DNA of 64,000 nucleotides. It comes from UBA1715 sp964346725 (GTDB lineage Bacteria; Bacteroidota; Bacteroidia; Bacteroidales; UBA1715). The position numbers and the translations under genes are program-made. Under the pieces are notes generated by a model, which did not search any database, was not told the DNA's origin, and saw nothing but the letters and a program-made list of their open reading frames with translations. Positions 9,114 to 17,216 of this stretch are shown piece after piece. Each line of letters begins with the position of its first letter. Position 1 is the stretch's first letter. The DNA lies in the NCBI GenBank assembly GCA_964346725.1, contig CAYFVM010000010.1:4013-68012 (forward strand), written 5' to 3'.

Positions 9114-10759
9114 TTGCTTTTCTTGTATAAATAAAGAGCCTTTTCTTTATCAACAGCAATCAATTTCATGGTCGATGAATATTTGAACTCACTGTTTTTT
9201 GCTGTGAACACAAGGAAGTTTGCGTTATGTAATTTCCTTCGTTTTACAAAGATATCTATTTGTTCTATATTATCAATTTTGTAAACACATTTTCTTGAAT
9301 ATGCTATTTTGGGAGGGAAACCGAATATTTCGTAGTCTAATGAAAAAATGACATCATTGTAGGTTGCATTTTTTTGTACAAAACGTTCGTTCTCGTAGAG
9401 ATAGTCTTTCCCTATTCTATAGTATGTGGGCGCAGAACTAGCAATGTTTACTATTAGAAGGATTAAGGCAAGATATATGAAGAAAAATGGTCGTTGTTTA
9501 TTTTTTATATGTACGGAATTGAAAATTTCAGAGCTGATAGATTCCTTTTTTATGATTTTTGCAATTTCAAAGGGAAATGTCATCATGAAAAACACGATAG
9601 GTAATTCCAATTTTACCATAGAAAATTCGTGTTGTGCAGAGTGTGCTGAAAAGAATAAAATTTGGAATAGACAAGGCAACAGTAGAATTGAATAGAAATC
9701 AACAAAATAGTCTCGTTTGTGTGCTCGTATCGCTTGTGCAACTTTATATATGTAGAAAAAAAGGGAAATAAAAAATAAATATCCGGCAAAAAATCCAAAT
9801 CCCTTTGTAATGTGTCGGTAGTATATGGCAAGAGGATTTTTTCCTAATTCGTGATAATCGGTGGTTCTATATTTGAATTTGAAGATAAGATTATCAAAAT
9901 TGGTTACCGATAAAATTTGAATTAAGAATATCGCTGCAACTATCACTATAGGCAGGGAGAAAACAGCGGCTTTTAGAAAGAATTTGATGCTTCCAAATTT
10001 TCCGAAATCTCCTGAAATTACTCGTTGAATGAAGATGATGAAAATATAAAAAAAGAATAACCAATCGGTGAAAGCACCTAATGTGTTAACTATTAGTATG
10101 GCAATATTAAGGCGTTTTTTCCTCGTCTCGTCTGAATCGCTGTTGTTTCGTATAATTTCCAAAAGAATGGAGATTGCAAAGAATACCAATACTGCTTGGT
10201 CGCTAAAATATACGTTGCAATGGTAATAGTTTGAAAAATTAAAACTATGGAAAAATAGTATTCCTATGCAACCCATAATGAATGCGTTGATTTTGCTTGT
10301 GTTTTTTTTGAAAAATAAAAAGAGAATACCAAATAGGCACAATGCAATAATACTTTTGAGAAATAGTGAATATACTTTTACTATAACAACGAGATCATCG
10401 GTAGAAAAAGGTTGCCCTTTAATAAGAGTGCCGATTTTTGCAATATAGTATATTGGTATTAAGCAGCCGGGAGGATATGACACATATAATCCCATATCGG
10501 GTACGGGGCTTTCAATTGATGCTGGCCATTCATACATGCGGTATCCCAATGTACATGCACCATTTTCCAGCCAATTTTGCACAAATTTAATCGTAGAACC
10601 CGTGAGCCATGTATGTGGACTATCGGCGGGAGCTTTCGTTAAATCGTTCTGGTAAAAAATGAGATTGCCTAAAAATATAAGTAAAAAAAGAGACAAGCAT
10701 ATGCGTTGAAAACTTTTCTTGTCATCAAGGTTTATTTGCTTGTAAGAGTATAATTTCAT
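9110..10759 (-). CDS. GT-C-like polytopic membrane protein
   Basis: A 549-residue protein with about eleven hydrophobic helices. The first periplasmic loop (after residue 38) contains APADSPHTW and later YVSYPPGC, which fit the acidic and proline-rich first loop of GT-C glycosyltransferases. It is the first gene of the reverse operon and overlaps the flavoprotein start by four bases. The family usually uses polyprenyl-phosphate sugars as donors, matching the downstream GtrA. I do not recognise a named family. No exact TAnnTTTG element is visible in the 106 bases upstream. Confidence 0.65.
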   Translation of the reverse strand: MKLYSYKQINLDDKKSFQRICLSLFLLIFLGNLIFYQNDLTKAPADSPHTWLTGSTIKFVQNWLENGACTLGYRMYEWPASIESPVPDMGLYVSYPPGCLIPIYYIAKIGTLIKGQPFSTDDLVVIVKVYSLFLKSIIALCLFGILFLFFKKNTSKINAFIMGCIGILFFHSFNFSNYYHCNVYFSDQAVLVFFAISILLEIIRNNSDSDETRKKRLNIAILIVNTLGAFTDWLFFFYIFIIFIQRVISGDFGKFGSIKFFLKAAVFSLPIVIVAAIFLIQILSVTNFDNLIFKFKYRTTDYHELGKNPLAIYYRHITKGFGFFAGYLFFISLFFYIYKVAQAIRAHKRDYFVDFYSILLLPCLFQILFFSAHSAQHEFSMVKLELPIVFFMMTFPFEIAKIIKKESISSEIFNSVHIKNKQRPFFFIYLALILLIVNIASSAPTYYRIGKDYLYENERFVQKNATYNDVIFSLDYEIFGFPPKIAYSRKCVYKIDNIEQIDIFVKRRKLHNANFLVFTAKNSEFKYSSTMKLIAVDKEKALYLYKKSK

Positions 10760-10865
10760 TAAATTTTAATTTTCAACAAAAGATTTTTTTTTCGTTTTCT
10801 CATTGTTTTGTTTTCACAATACTTGTGTTTGTCAGACTGTTACAGACTACGATACTTATAAAATG

Positions 10866-12143
10866 CTATTGTTTATCCCAGTGTACTGCTGCTCGTGTAG
10901 CACAAGATTGGCATGCTGCTGCATTGGCGTCCGTTACATTTCTATAATCGTTTTTATAATAAGATTCTTCTTTTTCTGCATTAGTAAGGGTATGTCGTGA
11001 ACGGTTACCTTCTATACTTATTCCGAATGTTGGTGCAATTAAGGATTGGTATACACTACAAGCCGCAATATATTGTGACACACCATATGATAAATGTCGT
11101 CCGTCGTGAGTGAGTGAATGGGGGGTGTTCAAGTCCGTATTTCTTGCAATTTGGATTGCGGTTCCAGTTGGAATAATGATATTGATACCATACATTGTTT
11201 GCATTTTTTTTGTTGTGGCAACGATAGCTTTCCAGCCTTCTTGTTCCTTTGGCGCAAATTTAGAAAATCCCGACCATAACGACCATGTCAAGTGCCAACA
11301 TATACTTACATTTTTGTTTGTACAGTCGGTTTTGATGAAAGAAATTAAATTGTCTAAGTAAGGAGAAAATGTAGAAAAATCAGCGGAATTGATTGATAAT
11401 TGTTGTAGGGATATAACATCCCAATCTTGGCTGAGAAGTTCTTGTACTGTACCGTCCGTGATTGGCATGGTAAGATTTCCTCCTTTTCGAATAATGGATT
11501 TTGTAGCATCGTTTTGGTAGTTCTCTTCCCAATTTTTGAGTGTTGTGTTTCCTTGTGTAAGTTTATATACACAACAAGTGTTGAGGTCTATGCCTGATTT
11601 AGCAACAATATCACTTAAATATTCTGTAGCATCATCGGTGAAACTATTTCCTATCATAAGCACACGGAGTGTGTCGGTTGGTAACGGATTGTTAACTATG
11701 GGGAATTGTCGTCCATAATCACCAACAGTTATGGTAAACGAGTGTTCTTTCGGATAGTTGGTTTTGTAGTATGCGTATTGGATTTGATTTTCACTATTTA
11801 CAAATCGTATTTCGTACCATGCAATTCCTTCCCATTCTTCCATTTTCCCCACAAGTGTTCTTCCGTTTTCGCAGACATTTTGCGAGGTAGTAATACTTTG
11901 GGTGTATTTGCTTTTGAGTATGTATACTTTGCAGGAATCATTCTCAAAACAAACAGGAACTGCCGTGCTATCATATGCTTTAACGCTTATTTGAGTCCAT
12001 GTAGTGCCCGTTTCGTTAGTAATTTCAATTTTGATATCGTTTTTCGTTTTACTGCATGCCGAAAGCGAGAGGAGAAGGAAAGACGAAGTAATACACATTG
12101 CGATATTCTTTGGCTTGAACACGTTATACAATTGAAATACCAT
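10866..12143 (-). CDS. DUF4886-domain lipoprotein (SGNH-hydrolase-like)
   Basis: A 425-residue exported protein with a lipoprotein signal: hydrophobic stretch, then LSLSAC, giving a lipidated Cys at residue 30. An N-terminal beta-rich part of about 130 residues precedes a DUF4886 domain. That domain opens with VLMIGNSFTDD near residue 163, which resembles block I of SGNH/GDSL hydrolases. It ends with THDGRHLSYG near residue 346, which would supply the Asp-His pair. Relatives in Bacteroidetes are often linked to glycan breakdown, for example deacetylation. The promoter at 12169-12176 supports the start at 12143. The stop is TAG. Confidence 0.75.
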   Translation of the reverse strand: MVFQLYNVFKPKNIAMCITSSFLLLSLSACSKTKNDIKIEITNETGTTWTQISVKAYDSTAVPVCFENDSCKVYILKSKYTQSITTSQNVCENGRTLVGKMEEWEGIAWYEIRFVNSENQIQYAYYKTNYPKEHSFTITVGDYGRQFPIVNNPLPTDTLRVLMIGNSFTDDATEYLSDIVAKSGIDLNTCCVYKLTQGNTTLKNWEENYQNDATKSIIRKGGNLTMPITDGTVQELLSQDWDVISLQQLSINSADFSTFSPYLDNLISFIKTDCTNKNVSICWHLTWSLWSGFSKFAPKEQEGWKAIVATTKKMQTMYGINIIIPTGTAIQIARNTDLNTPHSLTHDGRHLSYGVSQYIAACSVYQSLIAPTFGISIEGNRSRHTLTNAEKEESYYKNDYRNVTDANAAACQSCATRAAVHWDKQ

Positions 12144-12168
12144 TTTGATAGAGGTAATAAATCATGAG

Positions 12169-12176
12169 CAAATGTA
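12169..12176 (-). promoter_or_regulatory. -7 element for DUF4886 lipoprotein gene
   Basis: Reverse strand reads TACATTTG, an exact TAnnTTTG match, 26 bases before the ATG at 12143. The lipoprotein gene therefore need not depend on the luxR-like gene upstream. Confidence 0.55.
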
Positions 12177-12187
12177 ATATGTTATTT

Positions 12188-12781
12188 CTAAAAATCATTT
12201 ACATTAATTATTTTGTTGATTATAGCGTATATAGTAAGCCCTGAAATGCTATTAATGCCTAGTTTTTGTGAAATATTTTTGCGATGCGAAACTACGGTGT
12301 ATATAGAAAGATTGAATTCGTCGGCAATTTCTTTGTTGGTTTTGCCTTGTGCCACAGCGGTAAGAATTTCGCGCTCACGGGTAGATAAATCTTTGTTGTT
12401 TTCGTTGTGTGGCTTTTCTTGTAAAGAGTTGAGTGCAGCATTAAGTCGTTTCTCAATTTGTTCGGAGCTTAAAAATAACCCAATTACGCCGTCGTATTGT
12501 TGCAAAATGCTCTCGTTGTATGGGCCATAGGTGAGTGCTATAAAAACACAATTTGTGCGTGTGGGAATTACTGTTTTGATTTCAGCATTCGCCTTGCTCT
12601 GTGTGAATGTAGGATTTATTATGAGAATTTCGGCTGCACCATGCTGGCTTTCATTATAGTCTGATAGATTTCTAAGTGTAGCAGTCACGGCAAAATCATT
12701 GCTCGTTGAGAGCATTTGCTTAAGTCCGAGAGCTACAATTAGCGATGGCTCAATAATTACTATGGAATGTTTTTTTGTCAT
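12188..12781 (-). CDS. LuxR/NarL-type regulator with degenerate receiver
   Basis: A 197-residue protein with an N-terminal receiver-like domain and a C-terminal LuxR helix-turn-helix (about 133-190: LSTREREILTAVAQGKTNKEIADEF is seen in two parts). The receiver lacks the usual chemistry: the acidic pair is reduced to Glu11, and the phospho-acceptor Asp position is Asn56 (in ILIINP). It probably does not respond to phosphorylation. The start overlaps the hemerythrin gene by four bases, so the two are translationally coupled and the hemerythrin may be its partner or target. A paralogue lies at 51243-51842. The signal is unknown; iron, oxygen or NO are candidates because of the neighbours. Confidence 0.8.
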   Translation of the reverse strand: MTKKHSIVIIEPSLIVALGLKQMLSTSNDFAVTATLRNLSDYNESQHGAAEILIINPTFTQSKANAEIKTVIPTRTNCVFIALTYGPYNESILQQYDGVIGLFLSSEQIEKRLNAALNSLQEKPHNENNKDLSTREREILTAVAQGKTNKEIADEFNLSIYTVVSHRKNISQKLGINSISGLTIYAIINKIINVNDF

Positions 12782-13467
12782 TCAATTTCGAATTTTGAAA
12801 CCAATGGAATCAAGAGTTTGTTCTCTATCAAGGTATGCTTGGCAAGGTCATTTTGTATCTTAAAAATATCATTCAGCACGTCAATGCGTGCAGATGACGA
12901 ATAGTTTTCGGGCAAATATTTTATGATAATGCTTTTGAGATCGGCTAATTTTTCTTCAATGTTGCTATGGTTTTTCTTGAAATCCTTGATGCGAAATTTT
13001 GTCGATGCGCTTTGTTTTGGGAGCGAAAGAATATAGGGAAATACCGTCTTTTCTTCATATTTTAAATGCTTTTGAACTTCGGCATCGTAGTCGTCAAAAA
13101 AATTATTCAAAATTTTTTGATTCATTGGATCGCATGACTCTAACATACGGTGTACGTTGGCATGTAGGTGTGGGAAACTTTGCGTAAACCAATCTTCATG
13201 AGTTTTTTGTAGATATAATATAATCTTTGGTATGTCATTTTTCGTCAGATTTTCAAAATTGGGAGTATATGAATCAAACGAATAGATGTTACATATTGTG
13301 ATGAAGAGGCTCGGTGATGTTTCGTATCGTTTGCAAATTTCTTCAACGGTTGCTTCACCAAATCCCAAGCGAAAATTGAATCGCTCAAGTATAGATAACT
13401 GGTCGGAATCGGTGATGAGATCAGCCATCTTCATCTGTGTGGAATAGGTGATAGAAGAATTTTGCAT
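12778..13467 (-). CDS. Hemerythrin-domain protein (RIC/ScdA-like)
   Basis: A 229-residue protein whose C-terminal two thirds look like a four-helix hemerythrin domain. Candidate diiron ligands are His90 (QKTHEDW), His134 and Glu138 (KHLKYEEK), a His near 166 (KKNHSNIEEK), and a His near 210 with Glu (KHTLIENKLLIP). The spacing resembles RIC/YtfE proteins, which deal with nitrosative and oxidative damage to iron centres. The N-terminal part lacks the Cys-Cys motif of true ScdA, so an oxygen, NO or iron-sensing role is equally possible. It lies 63 bases after feoAB on the same strand and overlaps the LuxR-type gene. A reverse -7 candidate (TTTATTTG at 13495-13502) has one mismatch. Confidence 0.8.
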   Translation of the reverse strand: MQNSSITYSTQMKMADLITDSDQLSILERFNFRLGFGEATVEEICKRYETSPSLFITICNIYSFDSYTPNFENLTKNDIPKIILYLQKTHEDWFTQSFPHLHANVHRMLESCDPMNQKILNNFFDDYDAEVQKHLKYEEKTVFPYILSLPKQSASTKFRIKDFKKNHSNIEEKLADLKSIIIKYLPENYSSSARIDVLNDIFKIQNDLAKHTLIENKLLIPLVSKFEIE

Positions 13468-13530
13468 AGCTAGTTTTTTAATTTTGCCGAACTACAAATA
13501 AAGAAAGATTTTGTTATTTGTTTTATGAAT

Positions 13531-15939
13531 TTATAAAATAAAATTGCACACTCTGTATGTTATAAAAGAGAGAATCCATGCTACAGCGGTATTGTATACA
13601 ATGGTGAAAAACATCCATTTTAATTTACCCGATTCACTATAAATGGCACTAAGCGTAGCTAGACAAGGGAAACAAAGCAACATAAATACCATCATAGCCA
13701 TGGCCGATGCCGGCGGAAATGTTGAATCGGCGGCCAAGGCTTCGCTCAAGGTGTTCGCATCGTCTTCGCCGTACAGTACGCCTAATGTGCTCACCGTTAT
13801 TTCTTTAGCCGGAAGGCTTGCCACAGCAGCAATGCTTGCTCTCCAGTTTAGTCCGATGGGTTCCATTACCGGTTCTATGAATTTTCCGAAAATACCAAGG
13901 TATGAATGTTCGCAGTCGGTTTTTTCGGCACTTGCTTTTGTCATCACTATTTCTCCGTTTGGATTGGTGGTTTCAACCATTGGCCGTGGGAAATAGGTGA
14001 GAAGCCAAACCACGATTGTTGCTCCCAATATAACCGTACCAATTTTCTTTAAATACTGAACGCACTTGTCCCACATGTGTTTGAGTACCGCTAAAACAGT
14101 TGGCATACGATAGGGCGGAAGTTCCATAATAAACGGCGTTTCGTCTTCTCCAAATTTTGTGAGTCGAAGGATTTTTGCACTTGTGGCAGCAACCAAAACG
14201 CCTAAGAGATAGAGCCCAATCATAACTGTGGCAGCATTGTCAGGGAAAAACGTTCCGGCAAGCAATACATAAATTGGCAAGCGCGCGCTACACGACATGA
14301 ACGGTATAACCAACATGGTAATGAGTCGGCTGCTTCGGCTTTCAATGGTGCGCGTGGCCATAATGGCGGGCGCGCTGCAACCAAAACCCATAAGCATAGG
14401 AATGAATGATTTGCCGTGAAGTCCCATTTTGTGCATTATGTTGTCCATAATAAACGCAGCACGCGACATATAGCCCGAGTCTTCCATCAATGAAATGCAG
14501 AGGAACAACAATAAAATGTTTGGAACAAAAGAACAAACCGCACCAATGCCCGCAAGCATTCCGTCAACCAACAACGAGCGGAACGCATTGTTAGGCAAAA
14601 GATTGTTAAGCCAATCGCTGAGTGCTGTAAAACCTGCATCAATCCAATCTTGCGGATATGCGCCAATTTTGAAGGTTACAAAAAACATCAGCCACATGAC
14701 CAAGATAAACAGAGGAAATCCAAGCCATTTATTGGCCACGAGCATATCAATTTTACGCGTTTTGCTATAAATGTCTTTCCCGCCTATAACAAACGTCTCG
14801 TGGAGCGCGCCCGAAATGAATCCGTATTTTTCGTCGCTAATAGACATCTCCACATCTTTGTTGAGGTGTTTCTGAATCAATTCAGCCGAAGCCTTTGCTG
14901 CTTCTTGCCATTTTGGAAAATCGGCACAATATTGCAGCGTCTGAATTGCTTCGCTATCGTTTTCTATTGTTTTAACAGCCCAATAACGTGCGGGAAATTG
15001 TTGCGGTAAATCATCAGCTTCGCGCATTCTTTCGCTCAACGCTTTGATTTCCGGCTCCATCACGCTTCCGTAGTTTATGTGCACGTGACGTGCTATTTTA
15101 TTTCTTCCCTCAAACAATTCTATCACAGTGTCGAGAAGCTTGTCAAGGCCTTGGCCGTTTTTGGCAACGGTTGGAACCATAGGAATACCCATCATGGAAC
15201 CTAATTTCTCATAGTCGAGTGTAGCACCACTTGCCGAAAATTCATCGTACATGTTGAGCGCCACCACCACACGTTGGTTTAATTCAATGAGTTCGGTGGT
15301 GAGATAGAGATTTCGTTCGAGGTTCGATGCCACAACCGGATTGACAATCACGTCGGGCATGGTTTTTTGCAAATGCCGACGAACATATACTTCTTCGGGC
15401 GAATACGCCGAAAGCGAATAGGTGCCGGGTAGGTCGGTTACGTTGAAGTGGTATCCGCAGTAATTGAAGTGACCGGTTTTAACGTCAACGGTCACGCCAC
15501 TGTAGTTTCCTACGTGTTCGTTGCCGCCCGAAAGCGCGTTGAATAGCGAGGTTTTTCCGCTATTCGGATTCCCCACAAATGCGATATTGATAATATTTCG
15601 TTGCGTGGTTTTGTGCAAATTGGTAAAACATCCCGATTTGCAGCTTCCGCAGTCGCCACAAGCGTAATAGTTTGGTGCTTGTGCATCTTCGGCCGATAGT
15701 TTTGCGTCGGCTTCTGCTTCGGGAAGAACTTCTATGAGATTTGCCTCGCTGCGTCGGAGCGAAACATCGTAGCCCATTATCTTGTATTTAATTGGGTCGT
15801 TCATGGGAGCATTGATTACGGAAGTAACTTTTTGTCCGCGCACAAATCCCATTTCCATAATGCGTTTACGAAATCCTCCGTGTCCGGAAATTCTCACGAT
15901 TACGGCCGTTTCACTATTATTTAATTCTGATAGTTTCAT
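13531..15939 (-). CDS. feoB: FeoA-FeoB fusion ferrous iron transporter
   Basis: An 802-residue fusion typical of Bacteroidetes. Residues 1-75 are an SH3-like FeoA domain. A Cys-rich linker follows (ACGDCGSCKSGC, about 92-104). The FeoB GTPase domain has P-loop GNPNSGKTS near residue 122 and LPGTYSLSAYSPEE as G3/switch. From about residue 390 come the membrane Gate helices, with GFGCSAPAIMATR and the second gate around SLPAKEITVSTLG. It imports Fe2+ across the inner membrane, driven or gated by GTP. Unusually for this genome, a clear AAGGAG ribosome site lies nine bases before the ATG. The -7 element is at 15965-15972. The hemerythrin and LuxR-like genes follow on the same strand. Confidence 0.95.
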   Translation of the reverse strand: MKLSELNNSETAVIVRISGHGGFRKRIMEMGFVRGQKVTSVINAPMNDPIKYKIMGYDVSLRRSEANLIEVLPEAEADAKLSAEDAQAPNYYACGDCGSCKSGCFTNLHKTTQRNIINIAFVGNPNSGKTSLFNALSGGNEHVGNYSGVTVDVKTGHFNYCGYHFNVTDLPGTYSLSAYSPEEVYVRRHLQKTMPDVIVNPVVASNLERNLYLTTELIELNQRVVVALNMYDEFSASGATLDYEKLGSMMGIPMVPTVAKNGQGLDKLLDTVIELFEGRNKIARHVHINYGSVMEPEIKALSERMREADDLPQQFPARYWAVKTIENDSEAIQTLQYCADFPKWQEAAKASAELIQKHLNKDVEMSISDEKYGFISGALHETFVIGGKDIYSKTRKIDMLVANKWLGFPLFILVMWLMFFVTFKIGAYPQDWIDAGFTALSDWLNNLLPNNAFRSLLVDGMLAGIGAVCSFVPNILLLFLCISLMEDSGYMSRAAFIMDNIMHKMGLHGKSFIPMLMGFGCSAPAIMATRTIESRSSRLITMLVIPFMSCSARLPIYVLLAGTFFPDNAATVMIGLYLLGVLVAATSAKILRLTKFGEDETPFIMELPPYRMPTVLAVLKHMWDKCVQYLKKIGTVILGATIVVWLLTYFPRPMVETTNPNGEIVMTKASAEKTDCEHSYLGIFGKFIEPVMEPIGLNWRASIAAVASLPAKEITVSTLGVLYGEDDANTLSEALAADSTFPPASAMAMMVFMLLCFPCLATLSAIYSESGKLKWMFFTIVYNTAVAWILSFITYRVCNFIL

Positions 15940-15948
15940 TCGTATTAT

Positions 15949-15954
15949 CTCCTT
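15949..15954 (-). promoter_or_regulatory. Strong Shine-Dalgarno site before feoAB
   Basis: Reverse strand AAGGAG is spaced nine bases from the feoAB ATG. It is the clearest Shine-Dalgarno match I noticed in front of a gene here, in a phylum whose ribosomes mostly ignore such sites. Confidence 0.6.
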
Positions 15955-15964
15955 TATTTCTTTA

Positions 15965-15972
15965 CAAACTTA
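15965..15972 (-). promoter_or_regulatory. -7 element for feoAB
   Basis: Reverse strand reads TAAGTTTG, an exact TAnnTTTG match, 26 bases before the ATG at 15939. No convincing Fur or DtxR palindrome is visible around it. Confidence 0.55.
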
Positions 15973-16032
15973 TTGAAAATTAGCCAACTCTTTCGGTTGA
16001 TAATAGATTTTTTAACAGATTGTTGTGTCATT

Positions 16033-17082
16033 TTATATTTCCCAGCCAAAACGAAGAAGACCTATAAGTGCATTGTCAAGTTTTTCGTCTGTTCCAGCCG
16101 GATTGATTACATATTGAATGTCCGGTTGAAAATAGAAAGAATGTTTCGTTTGGTATTTATAGGTAATCTCAGCGATGCTTTCGTGTTTTCGTTCATTGTT
16201 GAGTTTGTTGTACACAAAGGCAAAGCCTAATACATTTTCATTGTTTTTATTGCCATATACATTAATTCCTCCGCTTATTTGCATATTGCTGTCGTTGAGA
16301 GTGTTAGGCGTAAATGCAATTTGTTCGAAAAGAGCAATGTTGTTTATGTGCTGGTCTCCTATCAAGTAGAAGCCGCTACTATTCTGATTGGTATGATAAA
16401 AACCGCCTATTTTATACAAAGAGTTTTCTCCTATATTCCAATGAAATTCGGAACAAATGAGCGCACCATCGTTTTGAGAAAGTGACCATTTGGTGTTGTA
16501 GGGATTATCTGAAAAATCGTCTACTGCACCATCATAAATACACGTTTGCCAATGAGCCTGGTCGTTTATGTTCCACGTAAATTCAAACCCAAGCGCAGTA
16601 ATAGGAAAAATAGGAGGGGCTACATTTGAAAAAACAGCATTGATGCCTTGCACGCTATTTAGGTATAGGCAACTTTCATCACTCGTTGCAAAATTTGTGT
16701 TAAAATCTTGCAATCCAATTCCTATACTCATGTTTCGCAATGTTTGTTTGAACCAAAATTCTTTGAGAAAGGTGTGATTTCCTGCTTCAATATTGTCAAC
16801 AATGTTGCGGTCTCCAAGGAATTCTTCCGAAGGCATGCCTCCATGCGTATTTCCTCCGCTTATAAAGAATTTTCCACCATTCCATAAATCCGCTTTTTCG
16901 GTGTTGAAGTTGATGCCTATTGTTGCGTATCCAAGGTAGGTAGACTTTTGAGAAAGACCTCCCGAAAGAGATGCAACGCCATCGCCAATGTATGACGAAC
17001 TAAATGTGAAAGATTCGTCTTGAGCATGCACGTACCCTACTGAGAGCAGGCATGCAAGGATAAAAGTATTTGTTCTTTTCAT
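16033..17082 (-). CDS. Outer-membrane porin, OprB-like
   Basis: A 349-residue outer-membrane beta-barrel with a signal peptide ending at VHAQ (residues 1-20) and alternating aromatic beta strands to an aromatic-containing C terminus (LRFGWEI). The pattern YLGYATIGINFNTEKADLWNGGKFFI near the N terminus and the paired long strands resemble the OprB-type carbohydrate-selective porins. Likely role: passive entry of small solutes through the outer membrane. It is transcribed divergently from ccsBA across a 134-base region containing three palindromes. The substrate is unknown. Confidence 0.7.
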   Translation of the reverse strand: MKRTNTFILACLLSVGYVHAQDESFTFSSSYIGDGVASLSGGLSQKSTYLGYATIGINFNTEKADLWNGGKFFISGGNTHGGMPSEEFLGDRNIVDNIEAGNHTFLKEFWFKQTLRNMSIGIGLQDFNTNFATSDESCLYLNSVQGINAVFSNVAPPIFPITALGFEFTWNINDQAHWQTCIYDGAVDDFSDNPYNTKWSLSQNDGALICSEFHWNIGENSLYKIGGFYHTNQNSSGFYLIGDQHINNIALFEQIAFTPNTLNDSNMQISGGINVYGNKNNENVLGFAFVYNKLNNERKHESIAEITYKYQTKHSFYFQPDIQYVINPAGTDEKLDNALIGLLRFGWEI

Positions 17083-17100
17083 TGTATGATTTTTTTGTTG

Positions 17101-17112
17101 TACAAATTTGTA
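17101..17112. repeat. Perfect 12-bp palindrome upstream of porin gene
   Basis: TACAAATTTGTA is its own reverse complement and lies 18 bases before the porin ATG. It may be an operator, or part of the porin promoter, since TTTG occurs on both strands here. Confidence 0.4.
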
Positions 17113-17130
17113 GCTTTCCTAAATCGTGTG

Positions 17131-17152
17131 AAATCACTAAAAGTTGTGATTT
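17131..17152. repeat. Inverted repeat AAATCAC-N8-GTGATTT
   Basis: Two 7-base arms (17131-17137 and 17146-17152) are perfect inverted copies separated by eight bases, in the middle of the porin/ccsBA divergent region. The geometry fits a dimeric regulator. A Crp/Fnr-type site is possible but not a close match. Confidence 0.45.
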
Positions 17153-17163
17153 TTCATGTCTCT

Positions 17164-17183
17164 ACTAACTAAATTGAGTTAGT
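17164..17183. repeat. 20-bp palindrome overlapping ccsBA -33 region
   Basis: ACTAACTAAATTGAGTTAGT is palindromic except for one mismatched pair. It ends 18 bases before the ccsBA -7 element, covering the place where a -33 box should be. A bound protein would probably block or activate that promoter. Confidence 0.5.
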
Positions 17184-17201
17184 TATTTATAATGAAAATT
17201 C

Positions 17202-17209
17202 TACCTTTG
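17202..17209 (+). promoter_or_regulatory. -7 element for ccsBA
   Basis: TACCTTTG matches TAnnTTTG and ends only seven bases before the ATG at 17217. The transcript should therefore be leaderless or nearly so. Confidence 0.6.
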
Positions 17210-17216
17210 TTTCATA

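Noticed and set aside
14342..15009. Plus-strand ORFs inside feoAB (14495-14770, 14650-15009)
   Set aside because: They have no domain features and lie opposite strongly conserved FeoB motifs.
15973..16032. Fur or DtxR operator before feoAB
   Set aside because: Only a weak CAAC/GTTG dyad with short arms is present; it does not match known iron boxes.
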